Source: Mycobacterium haemophilum DSM 44634
Lineage (GTDB): Bacteria > Actinomycetota > Actinomycetes > Mycobacteriales > Mycobacteriaceae
Assembly (NCBI RefSeq): GCF_000340435.2
Contig: NZ_CP011883.2
Coordinates: 3,456,687 to 3,520,686, forward strand
Length of the DNA stretch: 64,000 bases
Reading direction: 5' to 3'
Each line of letters starts with the position of its first letter. Within the stretch, counting starts at the first letter, position 1. Under the pieces are notes generated by a model that was not told the origin of the DNA, searched no databases, and worked only from the letters and a program-made list of their open reading frames with translations. The translations under genes were made by a program, and so were the position numbers. Positions 52,120 to 60,919 of this stretch are shown piece after piece.

Positions 52120-52547
52120 GGGCTTTCGTCAACCAATGCCAAAATCAGATCGGCGGCACGACGCAGAATGTCACGTTTATCGCTATCCAGCGTCGCCAGC
52201 CGCTCGGCCAGCCATTCCTGGCGGGCGCGCCGGGCTGCCTTGACCAATTCGGCACCCGACTGCGATGCCGAGACCAGCACCTGCCGCCCGTCGACCGGGT
52301 GTGGCTCGCGGTCCACGAACCCCATGTCAGCCAATGATGCGATCACCCGGGTCATCGACGGCGGCCGGACCCGTTCGCGGATCGCTAGGGCGCCGGGCGT
52401 CATGGCGCCCTCATTGGCCAACGTCGTCAGCGCAGACAGCTGCGACAGCGACACCGGCGATTGCGGGTTGCGGAACCGCAGTTGGCGGGCCAGCCGCATG
52501 ACGGCCAACGATAAGTCGCTAGCCAGCCGCGCATCGCTGTCAAGCAT
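52116..52547 (-). CDS. MarR-family transcriptional regulator (Rv0880-like)
   Basis: 143 residues with a winged helix (SLSQLSALTTLANEGAMTPG, then ERVRPPSMTRVIASLADMGF and VDREPHPVDGRQVLVS). Typical MarR dimer architecture. In M. tuberculosis Rv0880 is reported as a redox-sensitive or drug-response regulator, but I cannot tell its targets. It overlaps the downstream methyltransferase gene by four bases and diverges from the small membrane-protein gene at 52666. Confidence 0.92.
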   Translation of the reverse strand: MLDSDARLASDLSLAVMRLARQLRFRNPQSPVSLSQLSALTTLANEGAMTPGALAIRERVRPPSMTRVIASLADMGFVDREPHPVDGRQVLVSASQSGAELVKAARRARQEWLAERLATLDSDKRDILRRAADLILALVDESP

Positions 52548-52652
52548 GGCGCGAGGTTACATCGGAACCTGAGAATTCGGGATCAGAAACGACGAACGGC
52601 GGACTTCGATCCTTTTCGCTCAGGCCGCAGCGCTGCGTACTCGTTGCCGAGC

Positions 52653-52665
52653 TAAATTAGGCACG
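52653..52665 (+). promoter_or_regulatory. Leaderless promoter of the DUF2530 gene
   Basis: TAAATT (52653-52658) fits the TANNNT -10 pattern and is followed by seven bases before the ATG at 52666. This predicts a leaderless transcript. No Shine-Dalgarno is present. Confidence 0.45.
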
Positions 52666-52941
52666 ATGTCTGTCGAACCTGACGGAAGCCGCGAACCGCC
52701 GCCGCTGCCGCCCATACTGCTCGAGGTGTGGCCGGTTATCACGGTCGGCGCGCTGGCCTGGCTGGTCGCGGTGGCCGCCGCGTTCGTGGTACCGGGCCTA
52801 CAGAGTTGGCGTCCGGTGACACTGGCCGGGCTGGTCGTCGGATTGCTTGGTACCGGCATCTTCGTGTGGCAACTTGCCGCTGCCCGCCGCGGTGCACGCG
52901 GCGCACAAGCCGGACTCGAAACCTATCTCGACCCGAAATAG
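52666..52941 (+). CDS. DUF2530 membrane protein (Rv0879c-like)
   Basis: 91 residues, two membrane segments (TVGALAWLVAVAAAFVVPGL and LAGLVVGLLGTGIFVWQLAA). The N-terminus is proline-rich (SREPPPLPPILLEVWPVI), typical for DUF2530. It ends ARGAQAGLETYLDPK. No function is known. In H37Rv PPE13 lies between this gene and the DUF3027 gene; here the gap is only 60 bases and contains no PPE. Confidence 0.87.
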   Translation: MSVEPDGSREPPPLPPILLEVWPVITVGALAWLVAVAAAFVVPGLQSWRPVTLAGLVVGLLGTGIFVWQLAAARRGARGAQAGLETYLDPK

Positions 52942-53001
52942 CGTGCCAAGGTCGGCAATTCACGAGCCGGCGGACGCCAAAGCCGCCGCCAGCCGAAAAA
53001 G

Positions 53002-53820
53002 CTAGTCCGGCGAGTCCGCCGTAGACTCTGGCGGCTGCACTGTCGGCGGCTCCAAAATATCGAGGACGCCGTCGTCGTATGGCTCGTACACGGGCGAGCC
53101 GCTGCCCACCGGAGCCGGGGTGTCGGAATGAGCGCCGCAGCCGTACAACTTGTCGACAATATGCCCGTCGGCGGACATTTCGTTGCCGCATACCCCGAAC
53201 ATCGCGCCAAGCGATCCCGCCAGCGGCAGAAAGAAACCGCAATCGCGGCACACACGCTTGGTGGACCGCGCCATCGGCGAGTCGGGACCGTAGTCGCCGT
53301 CATGCCACCGCTCGGCCGCCGCCGACCGGCCCCAGGCACTCATTACCCAGCGCCGACCCAACCCGATTTCGGCGGCGGTCTCGTCCACCTGCGGGTCACC
53401 ACTGGCGCTGTAACCGGGAACCAACCGTGGATCCTCCGATGCCGGCGCGAGCAGGTCCCCTGGACTCAAATCCCCCGGTCTGAGCCGCTGCTCCCACGGC
53501 ACCCACTCCGGCGCGAGCAGCGCCGTCGGCCCGGGCACCAGCACCACTTCACTGACTGTGGCGTGCTCGGCACCGGGATAGGCAGCGACGACGACCGCCC
53601 ACTGCCATCCCTGGTAGCCGGGCAGATGCGCCAAAAACCGGTGAGTGGCGGCGTTCGGATCTTCGTAACCGACCCCAAGGTAGTCCCCGACCGCCGCAGC
53701 ACCGCTGAGCTCCTCGATGGCCACCTTGGCGTCGTCGACCGCACCCGTGAGCACCGCGGCCAATCCTTCGGGCCACTCGGCCACGGTCGCGACGGTGGAA
53801 TCCTCGACGGGCCCGGTCAC
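53002..53820 (-). CDS. DUF3027 protein with zinc-ribbon-like cysteines (Rv0877-like)
   Basis: 272 residues. GTG 53820 is chosen because AAAGAGGAGGCAGC lies directly upstream. The protein contains VGYEDPNAATHRFLAHLPGY and the RLRPGDLSPGDLLAP segment of DUF3027. A C-terminal cysteine cluster is CRDCGFFLPLAGSLGAMFGV followed by CGNEMSADGHIV and GCGAHSDT, which would coordinate a zinc. Function unknown. It diverges from the MFS gene. Confidence 0.87.
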   Translation of the reverse strand: MTGPVEDSTVATVAEWPEGLAAVLTGAVDDAKVAIEELSGAAAVGDYLGVGYEDPNAATHRFLAHLPGYQGWQWAVVVAAYPGAEHATVSEVVLVPGPTALLAPEWVPWEQRLRPGDLSPGDLLAPASEDPRLVPGYSASGDPQVDETAAEIGLGRRWVMSAWGRSAAAERWHDGDYGPDSPMARSTKRVCRDCGFFLPLAGSLGAMFGVCGNEMSADGHIVDKLYGCGAHSDTPAPVGSGSPVYEPYDDGVLDILEPPTVQPPESTADSPD

Positions 53821-54019
53821 GCTGCCTCCTCTTTGCAACACATCTGGCAATTCTGCCGGAAGACACGGTTGGCAAGCGACACCCGGCCGCCTGCACACGC
53901 ATGGAGTCGACATAGGACAGAATTGATTCGTGTCTGGACGGCGGCGTGATCATCCGGGCCGTTTGGCCTCTACCCCAGGCCGCCGGACCCGCACCGGCTC
54001 GCGCGACCAGCATCCGGGC

Positions 54020-55669
54020 ATGGCGAACTACCCGGCCGACGGCTCTGACTCTCAGCCAGCCCGACGACGGCGAGCGCCGGAACGACGCGAACAAGGAGCC
54101 GGGCAATCAGACCCAGCCCGCCGCCCGCGGCCGATGCCCAGCGCCAACCGCTATCTCCCGCCCCTGGACCAGCAGCAGCCGAAACCCCAACGCGACAGCG
54201 CGCCACCACGCGGCGCGGACCCTGGTGAACGGATCACGGTCACTCGGGCCGCCGCGCAGCGAAGCCGCGAAATGGGCTACCGGATGTACTGGATGGTCCA
54301 GCGCGCCGCCACCGCCGACGGCGCTGACAAATCCGGGCTGACGGCGCTGACGTGGCCGGTGGTAGCGAACTTCGCGGTCGACTCCGCCATGGCCGTTGCA
54401 CTGGCCAACACGTTGTTCTTCGCCGCGGCCAGCGGGGAGAGCAAGTCCAAAGTCGCGCTGTACCTGCTGATCACCATCGCACCGTTCGCGGTGATCGCAC
54501 CGCTCATCGGTCCGGCGCTGGACCGGCTGCAGCACGGCCGCCGCATCGCGCTGGCGACCTCGTTCGCGCTACGCACCGGATTGGCAGCGCTGCTGATCAT
54601 GAACTACGACGGCGCCACCGGCAGCTACCCGTCAATGGTGCTCTATCCGAGCGCGCTGGCCATGATGGTGTTGTCGAAGTCGTTCAGCGTGCTGCGCAGC
54701 GCTGTAACGCCACGGGTGATGCCGCCCAGCATTGACCTGGTCCGCGTCAATTCCCGGCTAACCGTGTTCGGTCTGCTCGGCGGCACCATCGCCGGTGGCG
54801 CCATCGCGGCCGGTGTCGAGTTCGTCTGCGCCCACCTGCTCAAGCTGCCTGGCGCGTTGTTCGTCGTCGTCGCGATCACGATCGCCGGCGCCTTACTGTC
54901 AATGCGGATTCCGCGCTGGGTCGAGGTGACCGCGGGTGAAGTTCCAGCCACTTTGAGCTATCACTCGCATAGCGAACCGCTGCGGCGGAGCTGGCCGGAG
55001 GAAGTCAAGAAGGTCGGCGGAAGACTTCGACAGCCGTTGGGCCGCAACATCATTACCTCGTTGTGGGGAAATTGCACCATCAAAGTGATGGTGGGCTTCC
55101 TATTCTTATATCCGGCGTTTGTCGCCAAGGCGCATCAAGCCAACGGCTGGGTTCAGCTGGGGATGCTGGGTCTGATCGGCGCTGCGGCCGCAATCGGCAA
55201 CTTCGCTGGCAACTTCACCAGCGCACGCCTGCAGCTGGGCAGGCCGGCGGTGCTGGTGGTGCGCTGCACAGTCGCGGTCACCGTGTTAGCCCTCGCCGCG
55301 GCGGTGGCCGGCAATCTAGTGATGGCTGCCATCGCTACCCTGATCACATCGGGGTCCAGTGCGATTGCGAAGGCCTCGCTGGACGCTTCATTGCAACACG
55401 ATCTACCCGAGGAGTCACGGGCATCGGGTTTCGGCCGTTCGGAGTCGACGCTGCAGCTGGCGTGGGTGCTGGGCGGAGCGCTGGGGGTGATGGTGTACAC
55501 CGATTTGTGGGTCGGATTCACCGCGGTCAGCGCTTTGCTGATCCTAGGTCTGGCGCAAACCGTCGTGAGCTTCCGCGGTGATTCGTTAATTCCAGGCCTC
55601 GGAGGTAATCGTCCGGTGATGGTCGAGCAGGAGAGCACGCGCCGCGGCGCGGCGGTGAGCCCCCAATGA
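54020..55669 (+). CDS. Major facilitator superfamily-like membrane protein (Rv0876c-like)
   Basis: 549 residues counted from ATG 54020, matching the length of about 548 recalled for Rv0876c. GTG at 53930 would add 30 arginine-rich residues and remains possible. A long cytosolic N-terminal region rich in Arg, Pro and Gln (about 90 residues) is followed by ten to twelve membrane segments, including VVANFAVDSAMAVALANTLF and YLLITIAPFAVIAPLI. The substrate is not known. The last four bases overlap the next gene's start. Confidence 0.87.
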   Translation: MANYPADGSDSQPARRRRAPERREQGAGQSDPARRPRPMPSANRYLPPLDQQQPKPQRDSAPPRGADPGERITVTRAAAQRSREMGYRMYWMVQRAATADGADKSGLTALTWPVVANFAVDSAMAVALANTLFFAAASGESKSKVALYLLITIAPFAVIAPLIGPALDRLQHGRRIALATSFALRTGLAALLIMNYDGATGSYPSMVLYPSALAMMVLSKSFSVLRSAVTPRVMPPSIDLVRVNSRLTVFGLLGGTIAGGAIAAGVEFVCAHLLKLPGALFVVVAITIAGALLSMRIPRWVEVTAGEVPATLSYHSHSEPLRRSWPEEVKKVGGRLRQPLGRNIITSLWGNCTIKVMVGFLFLYPAFVAKAHQANGWVQLGMLGLIGAAAAIGNFAGNFTSARLQLGRPAVLVVRCTVAVTVLALAAAVAGNLVMAAIATLITSGSSAIAKASLDASLQHDLPEESRASGFGRSESTLQLAWVLGGALGVMVYTDLWVGFTAVSALLILGLAQTVVSFRGDSLIPGLGGNRPVMVEQESTRRGAAVSPQ

Positions 55670-56166
55670 AGCCCCCGGTACAGCGCCGGGTAGCCGTGCT
55701 GCTCGCGGCCGTGGTGATGCTGCTGGCCGCCGGGGCCGGGTTCGGCACGTGGCTCCTGGTGCGCGAGCCCGGACCGCAACGACCTGAGATCAGCGCCTAC
55801 TCACGCGGATATATGACCCGCGTGGGGCCATACCTGTACTGCAACGTACTCAACCTCGACGATTGTCAGACCCCGCAAGCGCAGGGCGTGTTGCCGGCAG
55901 ACGAACACGATCCGGTGCAGCTTTCGGTTCCCGAGGCGATTGGTCGGGCGCCCTGGCGACTGCTGCGCGTCTATGAAGACCCGACCGACACCACCAGCAC
56001 TCTCTATCGGCCGAATACCCGCCTGGCGGTGACCATCCCCACCCTCGACCCGCACCGCGGGCGGCTGACCGGGATAGTCGTACAGTTGCTGACGTTGGTG
56101 GTCGACCCCGCCGGTGAAGTGCACGATGTCCCGCACGCGGAATGGTCGGTGCGGCTGACGTTCTGA
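55666..56166 (+). CDS. DUF2771 exported protein (Rv0875c-like)
   Basis: 166 residues. An N-terminal hydrophobic signal or anchor (VAVLLAAVVMLLAAGAGFGT) is followed by the DUF2771 body with YMTRVGPYLYCNVLNLDDCQ (two cysteines that could pair) and LYRPNTRLAVTIPTLDPHRG. Probably secreted or membrane-attached; function unknown. Overlaps the MFS gene by four bases (ATGA). Confidence 0.87.
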   Translation: MKPPVQRRVAVLLAAVVMLLAAGAGFGTWLLVREPGPQRPEISAYSRGYMTRVGPYLYCNVLNLDDCQTPQAQGVLPADEHDPVQLSVPEAIGRAPWRLLRVYEDPTDTTSTLYRPNTRLAVTIPTLDPHRGRLTGIVVQLLTLVVDPAGEVHDVPHAEWSVRLTF

Positions 56167-56172
56167 CCTTTT

Positions 56173-56236
56173 CGCCGAGATTGCCGCCATGGTCGTGCTC
56201 GCCTGCCCAATCACAGCCCTGACGGCAATCTCGGCG
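56173..56236. terminator. 14-bp perfect inverted repeat between convergent genes
   Basis: CGCCGAGATTGCCG (56173-56186) is exactly complementary to CGGCAATCTCGGCG (56223-56236), with a 36-base loop. It lies between the DUF2771 stop (56166) and the glutathionyl-type gene stop (56241), so it can stop transcription from either side. Confidence 0.6.
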
Positions 56237-56240
56237 CAGG

Positions 56241-57206
56241 TTAGGGCCCGGGAGGCCGGCCATCGCCGAAAGGCCTTCCCCCCAACGCTTCCCGGCCATG
56301 TGGGGTCAGCCAGCCAGTCAAGTCCGGGCCCTTGGGCACGATACCGGTGGGGTTGATATCGGCGTGCACAATGTAGTAGTGCTGCTTGATTTGGACGAAG
56401 TCGACGGTATCGCCGAAACCCGGTGTTTGGAACAAATCCCGCGCGTAGGCCCATAGCACCGGCATCTCGCTGAGTTTGCACCTGTTGCATTTGAAATGCC
56501 CGTGATAGACGGGGTCGAAGCGGACCAGGGTGGTAAAGAACCGGACGTCGGCTTCTGTGATGCTGTCGCCCACGAGGTATCGCTGGCTGGTCAGACGATC
56601 GCTCACCCAGTCCAGAGCGGTGAACAGCCGATCGTAGGCCGCTTCGTAAGCCTGTTGCGAGCCGGCAAAGCCACACCGGTATACCCCATTGTTGATTTCG
56701 GTGTAGATCCGTGTGCTCACCTCGTCAATCTCGGCCCGCAGCCGATCAGGGTATAGCTGCGGTGCGCCGTCGCGGTGATAAGCGGTCCACTCCGTGGAGA
56801 AATCCAACGTCATCTGCGCGAAATCGTTGGTGACCACCGCACCGGTGGGGATGTCGACGATCGCTGGGACCGTGATGCCTTTGGCGTAGTCGGGGTAGCG
56901 CTTGAAGTAGGCGTCTTGTAGTCGCGGGATCTTCAGCACCGGATCGATCCCGCCCGGATCGAGATCGAACGTCCAACTGCGCTGATCATGAGTTGGGCCG
57001 CAAAATCCAATGGAGAGAACGTCTTCCAGGCCCAGTAGCCGCCGCACAATAATCGTGCGGTTAGCCCAAGGGCACGCGCGGGCAACAACGAGCCGGTACC
57101 GGCCGGGCGCTACCGGATAGCCGTCACGTCCGTCGGCGGTGATGCGGGTGGTGAGGTAATTGGTGTCGCGGGTGAATTCGCCTGTCCCGGCAACATAGGA
57201 AGCCAT
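56241..57206 (-). CDS. YqjG/ECM4-type glutathionyl-hydroquinone reductase-like protein
   Basis: 321 residues. The thioredoxin-like N-terminal domain has the active-site CPWANRT. DLDPGGIDPVLKIPRLQDAY and YAKGITVPAIVDIPTGAVVT follow, and the helical C-terminal domain includes RYLVGDSITEADVRFFTTLV. This family reduces glutathionyl-hydroquinones in other bacteria. Mycobacteria lack glutathione and use mycothiol, so a mycothiol-dependent role is likely but unproven. ATG 57206 gives the normal N-terminus; the frame to 57401 would invade the divergent permease promoter. Confidence 0.88.
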   Translation of the reverse strand: MASYVAGTGEFTRDTNYLTTRITADGRDGYPVAPGRYRLVVARACPWANRTIIVRRLLGLEDVLSIGFCGPTHDQRSWTFDLDPGGIDPVLKIPRLQDAYFKRYPDYAKGITVPAIVDIPTGAVVTNDFAQMTLDFSTEWTAYHRDGAPQLYPDRLRAEIDEVSTRIYTEINNGVYRCGFAGSQQAYEAAYDRLFTALDWVSDRLTSQRYLVGDSITEADVRFFTTLVRFDPVYHGHFKCNRCKLSEMPVLWAYARDLFQTPGFGDTVDFVQIKQHYYIVHADINPTGIVPKGPDLTGWLTPHGREALGGRPFGDGRPPGP

Positions 57207-57310
57207 GTCGACAACGTAGCGAACGCCGCTTAGGCACCGTCGAACTGTCCAGGGAGTCGTGGTCCAATTGATGCACCTAAGCGAGCCGCTACCTGATGAG
57301 GACACCACCC

Positions 57311-58753
57311 ATGTCGGACGATGTCGCCGTTGAGCACTCGGTAGCGGCGCAGCCGCACCTGCGTCGGGGCCTTGCCAACCGTCATATTCAGTTGATCGCA
57401 TTCGGAGGCGCGATCGGCACCGGCCTCTTCATGGGCTCAGGACGAACAATCTCCGTCGCCGGTCCGGCAGTTCTGGTGGTGTACGGGATCATCGGGTTCT
57501 TTGTATTCTTCGTGCTGCGCGCGATGGGCGAGCTGTTGCTGTCGAACCTGAATTACAAGTCGTTTGTCGACTTCACGTCCGATCTTTTGGGTCCCGCGGC
57601 AGGTTTTTTCATGGGGTGGTCGTACTGGTTCGCCTGGATCGTCACCGGTATCGCAGACCTGGTCGCGATCACGGGCTACTCGAGGTTCTGGTGGCCAGGC
57701 CTACCCGCATGGCTACCGGTTCTGGTCACAGTCGGTCTGATCCTGATGTTCAACTTGTTCAGTGTCCGCAACTTCGGGGAGGCCGAATTCTGGTTCGCGC
57801 TGATCAAGCTTGCCGCGATCGGCTGCCTCATCGTCGTCGGTGTGTTCCTGCTGGCGACGAACTTTGTTTCACCGCACGGTGAGCACGCGACGGTTGAAAA
57901 TCTCTGGAACGACGGCGGGTTCTTCGCTACCGGGTTCATGGGCGTGGTCAGCGGTTTCCAGATCGCGTTCTTCGCATACATCGGAGTGGAACTGGTCGGT
58001 ACCGCCGCCGCCGAGACAGCGAACCCGCGCCGCACCCTTCCTCGCGCGGTCAATGCCGTGCCGTTGCGGGTGACGATCTTTTACATCGGTGCGCTGTCGG
58101 CAATCCTCACTGTCGTACCTTGGCGGCGGTTCGCGAGCGGCGAGTCACCGTTCGTGGCGATGTTCTCGCTGGCAGGGTTTGCCGCTGCAGCATCGATAGT
58201 CAACTTCGTCGTGATCACCGCCGCCGCCTCCTCGGCAAACTCTGGGATATTCTCCACCGCCCGAATGCTTTTCGGTCTTGCAGACGAAGGCAATGCGCCG
58301 GCGCTGTTCCGCCGACTCAACCGCGGCGGCGTACCGGCGGTCGCCCTACTTTTCACAGCTCCGCTGTTGTTGACTTGCATCCCACTGCTCTACGCCGGGG
58401 GTTCGGTGATCGGCGCCTTTACGCTCATCACGACTATCTCGTCGTTGTTGTTTATATTCGTGTGGGCGATGATCATCGTCAGCTACCTCGTCTACCGTCG
58501 CCGATACCCACAGCGCCATGCCGAGTCGAGCTACAAGATGCCCGGCGGCGTGCCGATGTGCTGGGCTGTCCTTGCCTTTTTCGCATTCGTGCTCTGGACG
58601 CTGGGCACCGTCAGGGAGACTGCGATGGCCTTAGCGGCGTTCCCGCTGTGGTTCGTGATCCTCGCGGCCGGTTGGCTGATCGTGCGACGCCGGCCTGGTC
58701 GCGCGGAGCAGTACCGCATCTTCCAGGACGAGATGAACCGGACCCAATGCTAA
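57311..58753 (+). CDS. Amino-acid permease (CycA/AnsP-like)
   Basis: 480 residues, twelve membrane segments. The APC-family first-helix signature is LIAFGGAIGTGLFMGSGRTI. Later motifs include GWSYWFAWIVTGIADLVAIT and the helix-six region FFAYIGVELVGTAAAET. It resembles D-alanine/D-serine/glycine transporter CycA, but could be another amino-acid permease. ATG 57311 has GAGGAC a few bases upstream; an ATG at 57296 is in frame. Divergent from the glutathionyl-type gene. Confidence 0.88.
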   Translation: MSDDVAVEHSVAAQPHLRRGLANRHIQLIAFGGAIGTGLFMGSGRTISVAGPAVLVVYGIIGFFVFFVLRAMGELLLSNLNYKSFVDFTSDLLGPAAGFFMGWSYWFAWIVTGIADLVAITGYSRFWWPGLPAWLPVLVTVGLILMFNLFSVRNFGEAEFWFALIKLAAIGCLIVVGVFLLATNFVSPHGEHATVENLWNDGGFFATGFMGVVSGFQIAFFAYIGVELVGTAAAETANPRRTLPRAVNAVPLRVTIFYIGALSAILTVVPWRRFASGESPFVAMFSLAGFAAAASIVNFVVITAAASSANSGIFSTARMLFGLADEGNAPALFRRLNRGGVPAVALLFTAPLLLTCIPLLYAGGSVIGAFTLITTISSLLFIFVWAMIIVSYLVYRRRYPQRHAESSYKMPGGVPMCWAVLAFFAFVLWTLGTVRETAMALAAFPLWFVILAAGWLIVRRRPGRAEQYRIFQDEMNRTQC

Positions 58754-58806
58754 ACAGTCCCAGCAGGTTTCATACACACCGTGGCTGATGTGATCGAGGA
58801 AAGCAT

Positions 58807-60744
58807 TTATGGGGGTGACACCGTCAGAAACCGTCGAGCCAGATTAGGCTCGCTCGACGCGACCGCCTCCCAGTGCGCGATCCATGGTCCGGTGCCCTCC
58901 GACTGATCGATCATCCCGTTCTCCAGCCAGGTGTAGCGGCCCTGCAGCACGGCGTTTGTCAATCGAACATCGCTGCTGTCGGTGTTGGTCCACAACGCGT
59001 GGAATAGTGCCTCTGCTCGCATAGTGGCTTGCTCGCAAAATGTTTCAGCCAGCTCATACGCCTGTTGACCGACGGTCGGATCTGCCAGACGCTGAGCCTC
59101 AGCACGCACACAGACTGCCGACATGGCGAACAGCTCAGCACCAATATCGACGATGCGCCCAAGAAATCCCTGCCTGTGTTCCAGACCGGCCTGCCAGCGC
59201 GCCATCCCGTAGAAGGTGTTGCGGGCCAGCTTACGCGCGGAGCGCTCGACATACCGCAGGTGGGAGGCGAGCGGGCCGAACCCATTATACGCGGTGGGCC
59301 GTTGACCTTCACCAAAGACCAGTTGTGGCAACCATTTTGCGTAGAACTCGCTCGCGCCGACCGCAGCCGCAGCCTTTTCTCGTAACTTGGCGTTACGTTT
59401 CGCCAGGGCACCTGCGGCACTGAGATGGGCGTCGACCGCCTCCCGGGCGATAAGCAGCCGCATGATCTCGCTCGATCCTTCGAAGATGCGGTTGATCCGC
59501 AAGTCCCGCAGCATCTGCTCGGCTGGCACCGCACGCTCGCCGCGCGCCGCTAGAGACTCCGCGGTCTCGTAGCCCCGTCCACCCCGGATTTGGATCAGCT
59601 CGTCGGCGATACGGCAGACCATCTCGCTAGACCACAACTTGGCTAACGCCGCTTCGATCCGGATGTCGTTGCGTCCTTCGTCGGCCATCTGACCAGACAG
59701 CTCCACCACAGCTTCCAGTGCGTAATTGGTGGCGGCGATGAATGCGACCTTGCTGGCCACCGTTTCATGTTTGCCAACTGGCTTGCCCCATTGCACGCGC
59801 TCGCCGGACCATTCGCGTGCGATCTTCAGTGACCATTTCGACGGCCCGGTCACCATCGCAGGTATCGCCAATCGCCCAGCGTTGAGCGTGGTCAGCGCGA
59901 TCTTCAGGCCGTCGCCTTCTCGCCCGATTAAGTTTTCGGCGGGGACTCGAACACGATGGAGCCTGGTCACGCCGTTTTCGATCCCCCGTAGCCCCATGAA
60001 CTTGTTGCGCCTCTCCACGGTGATCCCCGGCGAATCGGCCTCGACCACGAAGGCGCTGATTCCCCCTCGATGCCCTTCGCCGCGGGGTACCCGGGCCATG
60101 ACCACCAGCAATTCGGCGACCACACCATTGGTGGTCCACAACTTCACACCTTCGAGTTCATAGGCTTGCCCATCCTCGACCGGGGTAGCCGTCGAGGCCA
60201 ACCGCGCCGGATCGGAACCCACGTCCGGTTCGGTGAGCAGAAACGCCGAGACGGCGCCGGCGGCACACCGCGGCAAGAACTTCCGCTTCTGTTGCGAGGT
60301 CCCGGCAAGCTTGAGTGGTTCGGGTACTCCGATCGACTGGTGAGCCGATAACAGTGCACCGAGACTGGGATGAACGCTGGTCGCCATCATCAGAGCACGG
60401 TTATAGGCGACTTGCGACATGTTCAGACCGCCATACTCCGTCGGTATTTTCATGCCGAAGCAACCCAGTTCGGCAAAGCCTTTCACGTATTCGTCAGGAA
60501 TCTGGGCATCGCGCTCGATGACGCCACCGTCGACGGTGACAAGAAACTCCTGCAGCTGGTCGAGAAACGCGGCCGTACGCGCCTCTTCGACATCGGACGG
60601 CTTAGGAAACGGGTGGATGAGTTCCAGCCGAAACCGACCAAGGAACAACTCCTTAGCGAAGGACGGTTTATCCCAACCACTTTCGCGGGATTCTTCGGCA
60701 AGGGCTCGTGCTTGCTCCTCGGTGACCTGTACTTGCTGCCCCAT
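58807..60744 (-). CDS. fadE10: Acyl-CoA dehydrogenase FadE10
   Basis: 645 residues (H37Rv FadE10 about 650), a long-form acyl-CoA dehydrogenase. The FAD and substrate domain shows LLTEPDVGSDPARLASTATP and GVKLWTTNG; GERAVPAEQMLRDLRINRIF and EGSSEIMRLL close the C-terminal dehydrogenase core. The extra C-terminal helical region (about 430-640) is typical of the VLCAD-like group. It probably introduces the first double bond of beta-oxidation, though substrate length is unknown. ATG 60744 is preceded by AAGGAGG. Confidence 0.95.
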   Translation of the reverse strand: MGQQVQVTEEQARALAEESRESGWDKPSFAKELFLGRFRLELIHPFPKPSDVEEARTAAFLDQLQEFLVTVDGGVIERDAQIPDEYVKGFAELGCFGMKIPTEYGGLNMSQVAYNRALMMATSVHPSLGALLSAHQSIGVPEPLKLAGTSQQKRKFLPRCAAGAVSAFLLTEPDVGSDPARLASTATPVEDGQAYELEGVKLWTTNGVVAELLVVMARVPRGEGHRGGISAFVVEADSPGITVERRNKFMGLRGIENGVTRLHRVRVPAENLIGREGDGLKIALTTLNAGRLAIPAMVTGPSKWSLKIAREWSGERVQWGKPVGKHETVASKVAFIAATNYALEAVVELSGQMADEGRNDIRIEAALAKLWSSEMVCRIADELIQIRGGRGYETAESLAARGERAVPAEQMLRDLRINRIFEGSSEIMRLLIAREAVDAHLSAAGALAKRNAKLREKAAAAVGASEFYAKWLPQLVFGEGQRPTAYNGFGPLASHLRYVERSARKLARNTFYGMARWQAGLEHRQGFLGRIVDIGAELFAMSAVCVRAEAQRLADPTVGQQAYELAETFCEQATMRAEALFHALWTNTDSSDVRLTNAVLQGRYTWLENGMIDQSEGTGPWIAHWEAVASSEPNLARRFLTVSPP

Positions 60745-60919
60745 CGCTGCCTCCTTGCTAACGACTTCGCACCATGTTTGGGTACCCCGCGCCCTGCCCG
60801 CATACTACGACGCACCGATGTCGAAGGATGGGTATTAGTTCCTCCTTGTGCTGCCCGCCAGCGCGCGTCCCGAGTTCGACGGGCTGGAAACACCACCGTC
60901 GGCCTCAGAACTGAGCTAG

